A DNA stretch of 41,189 nucleotides from Bacteroidota bacterium (lineage in GTDB: Bacteria > Bacteroidota > Bacteroidia > Flavobacteriales > Flavobacteriaceae), in NCBI GenBank assembly GCA_022562895.1, contig JADFOK010000023.1, forward strand, positions 1-41,189, read 5' to 3'. Shown piece after piece: positions 8,182 through 16,405 of the stretch (within the stretch, counting starts at the first letter, position 1; the number at the start of each line of letters is the position of its first letter). The position numbers and the translations under genes are program-made. Below the pieces are notes generated by a model. That model was not told where the DNA came from. It was given only the letters and a program-made list of their open reading frames with translations, and did no database searches.

Positions 8182-9714
8182 ATGGGCAACAATAAAAAGA
8201 TATCCTCAGCATTAATTTCCGTATTTCATAAAGAGGGTTTAGAGCCCATTGTAAGGAAACTTGATGAGCTTGGAGTTACTATCTATTCAACCGGAGGTAC
8301 CCAAAAGTTCATAAACGATTTGGATATCGATGTGATTGCAATAGAAAACATTACAAATTACCCCTCAATATTAGGTGGTAGGGTTAAAACTTTGCACCCT
8401 AAAGTTTTTGGAGGAATTTTAAATCGACAAAATAATGATAGTGATATAAAAGAAATGGAGGAATATAACATCCCCCAAATAGATTTGGTTATTGTAGATT
8501 TATATCCTTTTGAAAAAACTGTTTCTTCGGGAGCAAATGAGCAAGATATTATTGAAAAAATAGACATTGGAGGTATTTCTCTTATTCGTGCAGCTGCAAA
8601 AAACTATGCCGATACAATCTGTGTTTCCTCAATGGAAGATTATCAAGAATTTTTGGAAATCATTTCAGAAGACAATGGAAATATTTCATTAGCAAAAAGG
8701 AAACATTTTGCTGCAAAAGCTTATAATGTTTCTTCTCATTACGATACCACAATATTTAACTACTTTAATAGCGATCATAATATTGCCACTTTGAAAATAA
8801 GTGAAAGGCAGGGCAAAGTATTACGTTATGGAGAAAATCCCCATCAAAAAGGTTTTTTCTTTGGCGATTTTGAATCAATGTTCGACAACTTACATGGAAA
8901 AGAACTCAGTTATAATAACCTATTGGATGTAGATGCAGCAGTAAATTTAATGGCAGAATTTACCCATGAGACACCGACTTTTGCCATATTGAAGCATAAT
9001 AATGCCTGCGGTATTGCACAGCGTGAAACAGTTCTTCAGGCATATGCAGATGCATTGGCAGGCGATCCGATTTCAGCTTTTGGGGGAATATTAATTTGCA
9101 ATGCAGAAATTGATGAACAAACTGCTCAAGAAATCCATAAGCTATTCTGTGAAGTAGTAATTGCCCCTTCTTATTCAGAAAAAGCACTTGAAATATTAAA
9201 AGGTAAAAAAAACATGCGGATATTAGTGCAAAAGCAAAATTCTTTACCTAAAACAATATTTAGAAGTTGTCTTAACGGAATATTGGTACAAGAAAAAGAT
9301 ACAATTACAGATACCCTTGAAAATTTATCTTATGCTACCCACAATAAACCCACAATAGATGAGTTAGAAGATTTATTATTTGCCTCAAAAATTTGTAAAC
9401 ATACTAAATCCAATACTATCGTATTAGCAAAAGGAAAACAATTATGTGCCAGTGGTACCGGACAGACATCACGAGTAGATGCACTTAGACAGGCCATAGA
9501 GAAAGCAAGGATTTTTGGTTTTGACCTAAATGGAGCTGTTATGGCAAGCGATGCTTTTTTCCCTTTTCCGGATTGTGTAGAAATTGCAAATAAGGTGGGA
9601 ATTACTGCAGTGATCCAGCCTGGAGGCTCAATAAAAGACAAATTAAGCATTGATTATTGCAATGATAATACTATGGCAATGGTATTTAGCGGAATACGTC
9701 ATTTTAAGCACTAA
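8182..9714 (+). CDS. purH: Bifunctional AICAR formyltransferase / IMP cyclohydrolase
   Basis: PurH catalyses the last two steps of de novo purine synthesis: formylation of AICAR with 10-formyl-THF, then ring closure to IMP. The 510-residue product is full length. The N-terminal MGS-like cyclohydrolase domain shows SVFHKEG, STGGT (36-40) and GGRVKTLHPKVFGGIL (65-80). The transformylase domain shows RYGENPHQK, NNLLDVDAAVNL, the catalytic KHNNACG, DPISAFGGI and, near the end, GSIKD. The gene stands alone between a divergent permease and the mreB operon, 65 bases before mreB. Confidence 0.97.
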   Translation: MGNNKKISSALISVFHKEGLEPIVRKLDELGVTIYSTGGTQKFINDLDIDVIAIENITNYPSILGGRVKTLHPKVFGGILNRQNNDSDIKEMEEYNIPQIDLVIVDLYPFEKTVSSGANEQDIIEKIDIGGISLIRAAAKNYADTICVSSMEDYQEFLEIISEDNGNISLAKRKHFAAKAYNVSSHYDTTIFNYFNSDHNIATLKISERQGKVLRYGENPHQKGFFFGDFESMFDNLHGKELSYNNLLDVDAAVNLMAEFTHETPTFAILKHNNACGIAQRETVLQAYADALAGDPISAFGGILICNAEIDEQTAQEIHKLFCEVVIAPSYSEKALEILKGKKNMRILVQKQNSLPKTIFRSCLNGILVQEKDTITDTLENLSYATHNKPTIDELEDLLFASKICKHTKSNTIVLAKGKQLCASGTGQTSRVDALRQAIEKARIFGFDLNGAVMASDAFFPFPDCVEIANKVGITAVIQPGGSIKDKLSIDYCNDNTMAMVFSGIRHFKH

Positions 9715-9721
9715 TTTTTAT

Positions 9722-9729
9722 TACATTTG
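9722..9729 (+). promoter_or_regulatory. Possible -7 element for the mreB operon
   Basis: TACATTTG matches TAnnTTTG and lies 51 bases before the mreB ATG in the short gap after purH. The -33 part is not clear. Confidence 0.35.
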
Positions 9730-9779
9730 TAAGAAGCTTGCGCTTCACACTTTTAATATCAATACCGTACAAATAATAT

Positions 9780-10808
9780 ATGGGATTTTTTGACTTCTTA
9801 ACCGAAGAAATAGCAATAGACTTAGGGACAGCCAATACCCTTATAATACACAATGACAAAGTTGTTGTAGATGCTCCTTCTATAGTGGCAAGAGACCGAA
9901 CTACAGGTAAAATCATTGCCGTAGGAAGGGAGGCCAACCTGATGCAAGGAAAAACTCACGAAAACATAAAGACTATACGACCTCTTAAAGATGGTGTTAT
10001 CGCCGACTTTGATGCCAGTGAACAAATGATTAGTATGTTCATAAAGGACATACCTGCTCTTAAAAAAAAATGGATTACTCCTTCACTTCGGATGGTAATT
10101 TGTATCCCAAGTGGAATTACAGAGGTAGAAATGCGAGCCGTAAAAGAAAGTGCTGAACGCGTTAATGGAAAAGAAGTCTTCCTTGTACATGAACCCATGG
10201 CAGCAGCCATAGGGATAGGAGTAGATATAATGCAGCCCAAAGGAAATATGGTTGTGGATATTGGTGGAGGGACTACAGAAATTGCTGTTATTGCTTTAGG
10301 AGGAATTGTTTGTGATAAATCTATAAAGGTCGCCGGAGATGTTTTTACCAACGATATTATATACTACATGCGTACCCAACATAATCTCTATATCGGAGAA
10401 CGCACTGCCGAAAATATTAAAATTCAAATAGGAGCTGCCACTGAAGATCTAGATTTACCTCCTGAAGACATGGGTGTTCAAGGGCGTGATTTGTTGACCG
10501 GAAAACCAAAACAAGTTCAAACTTCTTTTCAAGAAATCGCAAAAGCTCTAGATAAATCTATATTGAGGGTTGAAGATGCTGTTATGGAAACCTTATCTAA
10601 AACCCCACCAGAACTTTCTGCAGATATTTACAATACAGGTATATATCTTGTCGGTGGTGGGTCTATGTTGCGTGGGCTTGACAAACGTCTGTCTCAAAAA
10701 ACCGATCTGCCTGTTTATATAGCTGAAGACCCTTTGCGAGCCGTTGTACGCGGTACGGGAATTTGTCTGAAAAACATTAATAAATATAAGAGCATATTGA
10801 TTAAATAA
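9780..10808 (+). CDS. mreB: Rod-shape-determining actin MreB
   Basis: MreB forms membrane-bound actin-like filaments that guide lateral wall synthesis. The 342-residue product has the bacterial actin nucleotide motifs: phosphate 1 DLGTANTL (14-21), phosphate 2 VVDIGGGTTEIAVIALGG (about 157-174) and adenosine YLVGGGSMLRGL (about 288-300), plus the N-terminal hydrophobic MGFFDFL that binds membrane. It is the first gene of mreB-mreC-mreD-mrdA-rodA, with gaps or overlaps of a few bases throughout. Confidence 0.97.
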   Translation: MGFFDFLTEEIAIDLGTANTLIIHNDKVVVDAPSIVARDRTTGKIIAVGREANLMQGKTHENIKTIRPLKDGVIADFDASEQMISMFIKDIPALKKKWITPSLRMVICIPSGITEVEMRAVKESAERVNGKEVFLVHEPMAAAIGIGVDIMQPKGNMVVDIGGGTTEIAVIALGGIVCDKSIKVAGDVFTNDIIYYMRTQHNLYIGERTAENIKIQIGAATEDLDLPPEDMGVQGRDLLTGKPKQVQTSFQEIAKALDKSILRVEDAVMETLSKTPPELSADIYNTGIYLVGGGSMLRGLDKRLSQKTDLPVYIAEDPLRAVVRGTGICLKNINKYKSILIK

Positions 10809-10821
10809 GGAATAGCACATT

Positions 10822-11652
10822 ATGCAACAGATAATCTTTTTCTTTATAAGGAATAAAAATTTCCTGTTGTTTTGTGTTTTGTTCCTACTGTCATTATCCC
10901 TTATTGTCAAGTCCCATTCTTTTCATAAAAGTAAGTTTGTAAATTCCGCTAATTTTTTAAGCGGTGGTATTTACTCTCTTAAAAGTAATGTTACAAGCTA
11001 TTTTAATTTAAAAGAAAAAAACAATCTTCTCATTGAAGAAAACGCAAGAATAAGAAAGGTATTAGAAGGGTTTAAAGAAAGTAATTTAATTCCCGAATTA
11101 GATAGTCTTTTATTCCCTTCAAAATATAATTTTATTCCAGCAAGAATCATTAACAATTCATATTCTAAAACTAAAAACCGTCTTACCCTAAGTAGTGGAG
11201 CAAAGAATAATATTAAAATTGATATGGGCGTAATTACTTCTAATGGGATCGTAGGTATTATAGATAATGTTTCTAAGAATTACGCAACAGTTCAGTCTAT
11301 TTTAAATACAAAAAGTCAGATAAATGCAAAACTTAAATCATCTTACCACTTTGGAACTTTAATTTGGAATACCAATAATTCTAATATTGTTCAATTAGTA
11401 GACGTACCAAGATTAGCCCCCGTGGTATTAGGCGATACAATAACAACAGGTGGAAAGTCAACCATATTTCCAAAGGGAATATTAATTGGGACCATTAAAG
11501 ATTTTTCCTTAGGTGATGATGAAAATTATTATAATATAAATATTCAGTTATTTAATGATATGACTAACCTTGAGCATGTATATGTTATTGAAAATATAGA
11601 TATTCAAGAAATAATGTCAATAGAAAAAGGAGTTGAGAATGAAAAATATTGA
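10822..11652 (+). CDS. mreC: Rod-shape-determining protein MreC
   Basis: MreC is a single-pass protein whose periplasmic part activates the PBP2-RodA wall synthase. The 276-residue product has an N-terminal membrane helix (about 11-28), a coiled coil (about 60-92, LKEKNNLLIEENARIRKVL) and the double beta-barrel domain (ARIINNSYSKTKNRLTLSSG, GVITSNGIVGIIDNV, later DTITTGGKSTIFPKGILIG). It begins 13 bases after mreB, and its end overlaps mreD. Confidence 0.93.
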   Translation: MQQIIFFFIRNKNFLLFCVLFLLSLSLIVKSHSFHKSKFVNSANFLSGGIYSLKSNVTSYFNLKEKNNLLIEENARIRKVLEGFKESNLIPELDSLLFPSKYNFIPARIINNSYSKTKNRLTLSSGAKNNIKIDMGVITSNGIVGIIDNVSKNYATVQSILNTKSQINAKLKSSYHFGTLIWNTNNSNIVQLVDVPRLAPVVLGDTITTGGKSTIFPKGILIGTIKDFSLGDDENYYNINIQLFNDMTNLEHVYVIENIDIQEIMSIEKGVENEKY

Positions 11653-12148
11653 GATCTTTAGAAATATTTTTCGCTTTATAATATTAATTCTTGTTCAAGT
11701 ACTACTACTGAATCAAATTAATTTTTTAGGATACATAAACCCTTATTTGTACATTCTATTTATTATTATTTACCCCTTTACGGGAAACAAAAGCTTTTTA
11801 ATATTATTGAGTTTTTTTTTAGGGCTCTTTATCGATATGTTTGGTGATTCGGGCGGAGTTCATGCTGCAGCTTGTGTTTTTATTGCATACATACGTCCTG
11901 TTATTCTTAAATTTTCATTTGGTGTAAGTTATGAATACAAGTCTGTTAAAATTAATAAAACGGGGTTTAGTCAACGCATTATATATATTTCCATACTAGT
12001 TCTAATACATCATCTTTTATTATTTTCACTGGAAATTTTTAACATTGATCATATAATGTTAATACTAAAATCTACGTTATTTTCAAGTATATTTAGTGTT
12101 GTATTAATCTTAAGCACATTATCGTTGTTTAATCGAAAAGGCAAATGA
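11639..12148 (+). CDS. mreD: Rod-shape-determining protein MreD
   Basis: A hydrophobic protein of 169 residues with about five or six membrane helices and the GLFIDMFGDSGGVHAAACVF segment typical of Bacteroidetes MreD. It is a membrane partner of MreC in the elongasome. I chose the ATG at 11639, preceded by AAAAGGAG; a TTG two codons earlier (11633) is possible. It overlaps the mreC end by 14 bases, and its TGA overlaps the mrdA ATG (ATGA), so the three are translationally coupled. Confidence 0.88.
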   Translation: MKNIEIFRNIFRFIILILVQVLLLNQINFLGYINPYLYILFIIIYPFTGNKSFLILLSFFLGLFIDMFGDSGGVHAAACVFIAYIRPVILKFSFGVSYEYKSVKINKTGFSQRIIYISILVLIHHLLLFSLEIFNIDHIMLILKSTLFSSIFSVVLILSTLSLFNRKGK

Positions 12149-14013
12149 GAAAATTATTACTTGTCGCTATTATTGTAATTACCGGGGTAGTTTTTATAAC
12201 ACGACTATTTTACCTTCAGGTTTACAATACCTCATTTCAGAAACTTTCCGAAAACAATGCTGTTAAAGTTTTATACGATTATCCACAACGGGGTTACATA
12301 TTCGACCGTAACGGGATACTTATAGTTTCAAATCAGCCTTCGTACGATGTGATGTTTATACCAAAAGAGGTGAAAACTTTGGATACATTAGAATTTTGCG
12401 ATTTACTTAAAATTACAAAAGAGGATTTCATTTCTATTCTTAAAAAAGCACATAAATATTCACCTCGTCTTCCATCGGTTTTGATTCCTCAATTAACCAA
12501 AAGTGAGTATGCATATCTCTCTGAAAAAATGCACAAATATCAAGGATTTTATATTCAAAAACGATCTTTGCGAGATTATCAGGTAAGTCATTCATCAAAT
12601 GTTTTAGGATATATTGCCGAGGTAAATAAAACTATCATTAAAAAAAACCCATATTACCATATGGGAGATTTAATAGGAAGTGCTGGCGTAGAACAACAAT
12701 ATGAAAAAGTATTACGAGGTATAAAAGGAGTAAAATATATTCAAAAAGACCATTTTAACCGTGATATTGGAGCGTATAAAAAGGGTGTTTTCGATACGCT
12801 ACCCATAAAGGGAAGAGACATTATGCTTACTATTGATGAAACCCTTCAGAAATATGGAGAAGAACTCATGATAAACAAACGTGGGGGTATTGTAGCAATA
12901 GAACCTGCTACAGGTGAAATACTTGCATTAATTACGGCACCAAATTACGATCCTGCATTGTTGGTTGGAAGAGAACGTTCCAAAAATTTTACCAAACTTT
13001 GGTATGATACCATATCAAGACCACTATTTGATAGAGTATTGCAAGGAGAGTATCCTCCTGGATCCACTTTTAAAACACTAATAGCGCTTATTGGACTTCA
13101 GGAAAAGATAATAGACACCAAGGAACGTATTTATTGCAACGGGAGTTACAATTATGGAGGGAAAAAACCCTTGAGCTGTCATCAACATATTAGCCCCTTA
13201 TCAATGGTAGGAGCAATTGCCAAATCTTGTAACAGTTACTTTTGTACAGTTTACAGACGAATTATTGAAAAATATTCGACACCCCAAGAAGGAATAGATA
13301 ATTTTAGGCGTCATTTAGAGAGTTTTGGTTTGGGTAATTATATGGGTTATGACTTACCGGCAGGAAGACCTGGTTTAATTCCCGATTCAAAATTTTACAA
13401 TCGATGGTATGAATATCCTAAATACAAATGGTATGCTACAGCAACTATTTCTAATGCTATTGGGCAAGGTGAGATTGTTTTAACTCCAATGCAAATGGTA
13501 AACTTTACTGCTGCTATAGCTAATAGAGGATGGTATTACAAACCCCATATATTGAAAAATGTAATAGGAACCGACACTATCTCTAAATTATATACCGAAC
13601 GGTATAATACCACTATAGACAAGAAGTATTTTGAACCCGTAGTACAAGGGATGTTCGATGTATATAATAAAGGTACCGCTTCATTTTTACAGATACCGGG
13701 AATTGAAATTTGTGGTAAAACCGGTACTTCAGAAAACTATATCAAAATTAATGGTAAACGTATGCAACTCACAGACCACTCAATCTTTGTTGCTTTTGCT
13801 CCAAAAGACAATCCAACAATAGCAATTGCTGTTTTTATAGAAAATGGTTATTGGGGTTCTAGGTGGGCAGGTCGAATTGCTGGACTTATGATTGAAAAAT
13901 ATATTAAAGGAGAAATCTCTCGAAAAGATATGGAAGCTTTTGTACTTAATGGAAGTCTGGAAGAAGAATATGCAAAACCTTACAATGGTGAACCATTTAA
14001 TATTAATTACTAA
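12145..14013 (+). CDS. mrdA: Penicillin-binding protein 2 (elongation transpeptidase)
   Basis: PBP2 is the class B transpeptidase that cross-links lateral-wall peptidoglycan with RodA. The 622-residue product has one N-terminal membrane anchor (about 3-22), the dimerisation domain starting with QRGYIFDRNG, and a complete transpeptidase domain: STFK (Ser307-Lys310) after GEYPPG, SCN (361-363), and KTGT (525-528). No active-site residue is missing. It overlaps mreD by four bases and rodA by one base (TAATG). Confidence 0.96.
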   Translation: MRKLLLVAIIVITGVVFITRLFYLQVYNTSFQKLSENNAVKVLYDYPQRGYIFDRNGILIVSNQPSYDVMFIPKEVKTLDTLEFCDLLKITKEDFISILKKAHKYSPRLPSVLIPQLTKSEYAYLSEKMHKYQGFYIQKRSLRDYQVSHSSNVLGYIAEVNKTIIKKNPYYHMGDLIGSAGVEQQYEKVLRGIKGVKYIQKDHFNRDIGAYKKGVFDTLPIKGRDIMLTIDETLQKYGEELMINKRGGIVAIEPATGEILALITAPNYDPALLVGRERSKNFTKLWYDTISRPLFDRVLQGEYPPGSTFKTLIALIGLQEKIIDTKERIYCNGSYNYGGKKPLSCHQHISPLSMVGAIAKSCNSYFCTVYRRIIEKYSTPQEGIDNFRRHLESFGLGNYMGYDLPAGRPGLIPDSKFYNRWYEYPKYKWYATATISNAIGQGEIVLTPMQMVNFTAAIANRGWYYKPHILKNVIGTDTISKLYTERYNTTIDKKYFEPVVQGMFDVYNKGTASFLQIPGIEICGKTGTSENYIKINGKRMQLTDHSIFVAFAPKDNPTIAIAVFIENGYWGSRWAGRIAGLMIEKYIKGEISRKDMEAFVLNGSLEEEYAKPYNGEPFNINY

Positions 14014-15269
14014 TGGCAATAAGAAGAGGCATTGAAAAATTCGATTGGTATACAATTCTTTTATATGTAGCTTTAGTGGTTATTGGATGGGTAAATATTT
14101 ACTCCGTTTCGCTAAGTGATATTTCTACTAGTTTCCTCGATTTTGACCAAGTGTATGTAAAACAATTACTTTGGATTAGTCTATGTTTAGTTCTAATTAT
14201 TTTTATTCTCGGTTTTGATGCTAAATTTTATGAACGCTTTTCCAGTATTATATACATAATTTCATTACTATCCCTTTTAGGTCTTTTTGTGTTTGGAAAA
14301 AACGTAAACGGTGCAACTTCCTGGTATGCTGTTGGAGCATTTAGTATCCAACCCAGCGAATTTGCTAAAATAGCAACAGCTTTGGCTTTATCAAAATATG
14401 TTGGTGATTTACATACCAATATTGGTGAGTTTAAGTATCAACTTCGTTCATTTTTAATTATAGCATTGCCTGTTTTATTTATAATTCTTCAACCAGACCC
14501 GGGAAGTGCTTTGATATATATTGCATTTATTTTTCCACTTTATCGCGAGGGTCTTCACTTTATATATTTATTATTGGGCTTTATAATAGCAGCATTATTT
14601 ATTATCACACTTGCTTTTGGAGTTGGTTGGGCAGCAATTAGTGTAATACTTATCGCAGGATTTCTTTATTTCAAAAACAGAAAAAAACGATCAAATCTTT
14701 TTAAATACAGTATTATTGTTCTTGCTTGTATCGGCTTTTCATTTTCAGTTAATTATATCTTCAATCAGGTTTTTGAACAAAGACACCGAGACCGCTTTAA
14801 TATTGTATTAGGCAAAGAAGTTGATATTAAGGGAATTGGATATAATACCAACCAAAGTGAAATAGCTATCGGAAGTGGTGGTTGGATTGGAAAAGGGTGG
14901 ACCCAAGGTACTCAAACCAAAGGGAATTTCGTTCCTGAACAACATACCGATTTTATATTTAGTACGGTAGGTGAGGAATGGGGGTTTCTGGGTAGTATTG
15001 CTGTTATCATACTATTTATTGCTTTGCTGATTCGTATTTTACAATTGGCTGAAAGACAAAAAACACAATTTAGCCGATTCTATGGATATTGTGTGGCCTC
15101 TGTAATTTTTATTCACTTTTTTATAAATATTGGAATGGTAACCGGACTTTTTCCAACTGTTGGTATACCCCTTCCGTTCTTTAGTTACGGAGGCTCAAGC
15201 TTATGGGGGTTTACAATTCTGCTATTTATTTTTATTAGGCTGGATGCATCTAATTTTATAAATCGATAA
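14013..15269 (+). CDS. rodA: Rod-shape SEDS glycosyltransferase RodA
   Basis: RodA polymerises lipid II into glycan strands together with PBP2. The 418-residue polytopic protein has SEDS hallmarks: AFSIQPSEFAKIATALAL, LQPDPGSALIY (with the conserved acidic residue of the family), EQHTDFIFSTVGEEWGFLG and the C-terminal PFFSYGGSSL. It is the last gene of the mre operon and converges with the OppC-like gene four bases away; no convincing terminator is visible in that gap. Confidence 0.96.
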   Translation: MAIRRGIEKFDWYTILLYVALVVIGWVNIYSVSLSDISTSFLDFDQVYVKQLLWISLCLVLIIFILGFDAKFYERFSSIIYIISLLSLLGLFVFGKNVNGATSWYAVGAFSIQPSEFAKIATALALSKYVGDLHTNIGEFKYQLRSFLIIALPVLFIILQPDPGSALIYIAFIFPLYREGLHFIYLLLGFIIAALFIITLAFGVGWAAISVILIAGFLYFKNRKKRSNLFKYSIIVLACIGFSFSVNYIFNQVFEQRHRDRFNIVLGKEVDIKGIGYNTNQSEIAIGSGGWIGKGWTQGTQTKGNFVPEQHTDFIFSTVGEEWGFLGSIAVIILFIALLIRILQLAERQKTQFSRFYGYCVASVIFIHFFINIGMVTGLFPTVGIPLPFFSYGGSSLWGFTILLFIFIRLDASNFINR

Positions 15270-15273
15270 AAAG

Positions 15274-16380
15274 TTAAGTAGACTTTACATCTAACGCATC
15301 TCGTAAAGCATTACCAATTAGCATAAAAGCTGTTACCAGACTCATAATTGCAAGCCCGGGTATTAATGCCAGATAAGGCTTTCCTAAAATTATATAGGCG
15401 TAATGATCTTTAATGATCCCCCCCCAACTTGGCATAGGAGGTTGTGCTCCAATACCCAAAAAACTTAAACCACTTTCAATTAAAATAGCCCCTGCAAAAT
15501 TAGCTGCCGAAATTATAATAACCGGAGCCATACTATTGGGTAAGATATGTTTAACGATGATCCTATAATCTGAATAACCCAAGGCACGAGCCGCTGTAAC
15601 ATATTGCATTTGCTTAACACTCATCACCTGCCCTCGTACCACACGTGCCACCTCAACCCACATCGTGAGTCCTACCGCTATAAAAACCTGCCAAAAACCC
15701 TTTCCTAAAGCAAGCGTAATGGCAATTACCAATAGTAAGGTAGGAATAGACCAAGTAACATTAATCAACCACATAATTGCCGCATCTATTTTTCCGCCAA
15801 AATACCCGGCGATTGAACCTAAAGTAATACCAATTACCAACGAAATGAATACGGCAACAAATCCAATAGCGAGAGAAATTCTAATTCCAATCAGCATTCG
15901 GCTAAGAAGGTCCCGCCCATATTTATCTGTTCCGAGTATGAATTTTTTCTCTGTAATGTAATGCTTCGGAATATCCCCCGATGTTTTTGCTTTAGGAAAT
16001 AATGAAAGTGAATATTTTTTCTGAAGCCCTTCACTGCCATCTGCAGTATATTCAATTATTTGAATTGTATTCTCTTCAATCGAATATCTGGAAACAGGTA
16101 TTTCGGCTGATGCAGTTTTTTTTCCAAAGAAAAATCTAGAAAAGGGATTTTGTGTAGCTGTCTCAGTGGGAATAGTGAGCAAAGTAACCTTAAATCCAGG
16201 TTCCTTGGAATGAATTGACAAATGCATCTGGTTGGCATTTTGGGAATTATCAGGTGCTAAAGCATAAGCGAAAATAGCCACCAAAATACATAGCACCAAA
16301 AAAATGAAACTAAAAACGCCCCAACTGTTTTTCTTAAACTTTTGAAGCGCTATTTTAGTTAACGAGGTGGACTTATTCAT
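15274..16380 (-). CDS. OppC/DppC-like peptide ABC transporter permease
   Basis: This inner-membrane permease has the DppC/OppC core: LGTDKYGRDLLSRML (149-163), the ATPase-contact EAA loop AARALGYSDYRIIVKHILPN (about 263-282) and ESGLSFLGIGAQPPMPSWG. It should move oligopeptides or similar solutes with a second permease and ATPases, none of which is adjacent. It has 368 residues where about 300 is usual. The excess is a hydrophilic, probably periplasmic segment between TM1 (about 22-41) and residue 148. It may be cotranscribed with the protease gene 25 bases upstream. Confidence 0.88.
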   Translation of the reverse strand: MNKSTSLTKIALQKFKKNSWGVFSFIFLVLCILVAIFAYALAPDNSQNANQMHLSIHSKEPGFKVTLLTIPTETATQNPFSRFFFGKKTASAEIPVSRYSIEENTIQIIEYTADGSEGLQKKYSLSLFPKAKTSGDIPKHYITEKKFILGTDKYGRDLLSRMLIGIRISLAIGFVAVFISLVIGITLGSIAGYFGGKIDAAIMWLINVTWSIPTLLLVIAITLALGKGFWQVFIAVGLTMWVEVARVVRGQVMSVKQMQYVTAARALGYSDYRIIVKHILPNSMAPVIIISAANFAGAILIESGLSFLGIGAQPPMPSWGGIIKDHYAYIILGKPYLALIPGLAIMSLVTAFMLIGNALRDALDVKST

Positions 16381-16405
16381 TGAAAATCCATTTTTAGTAT
16401 CTATG

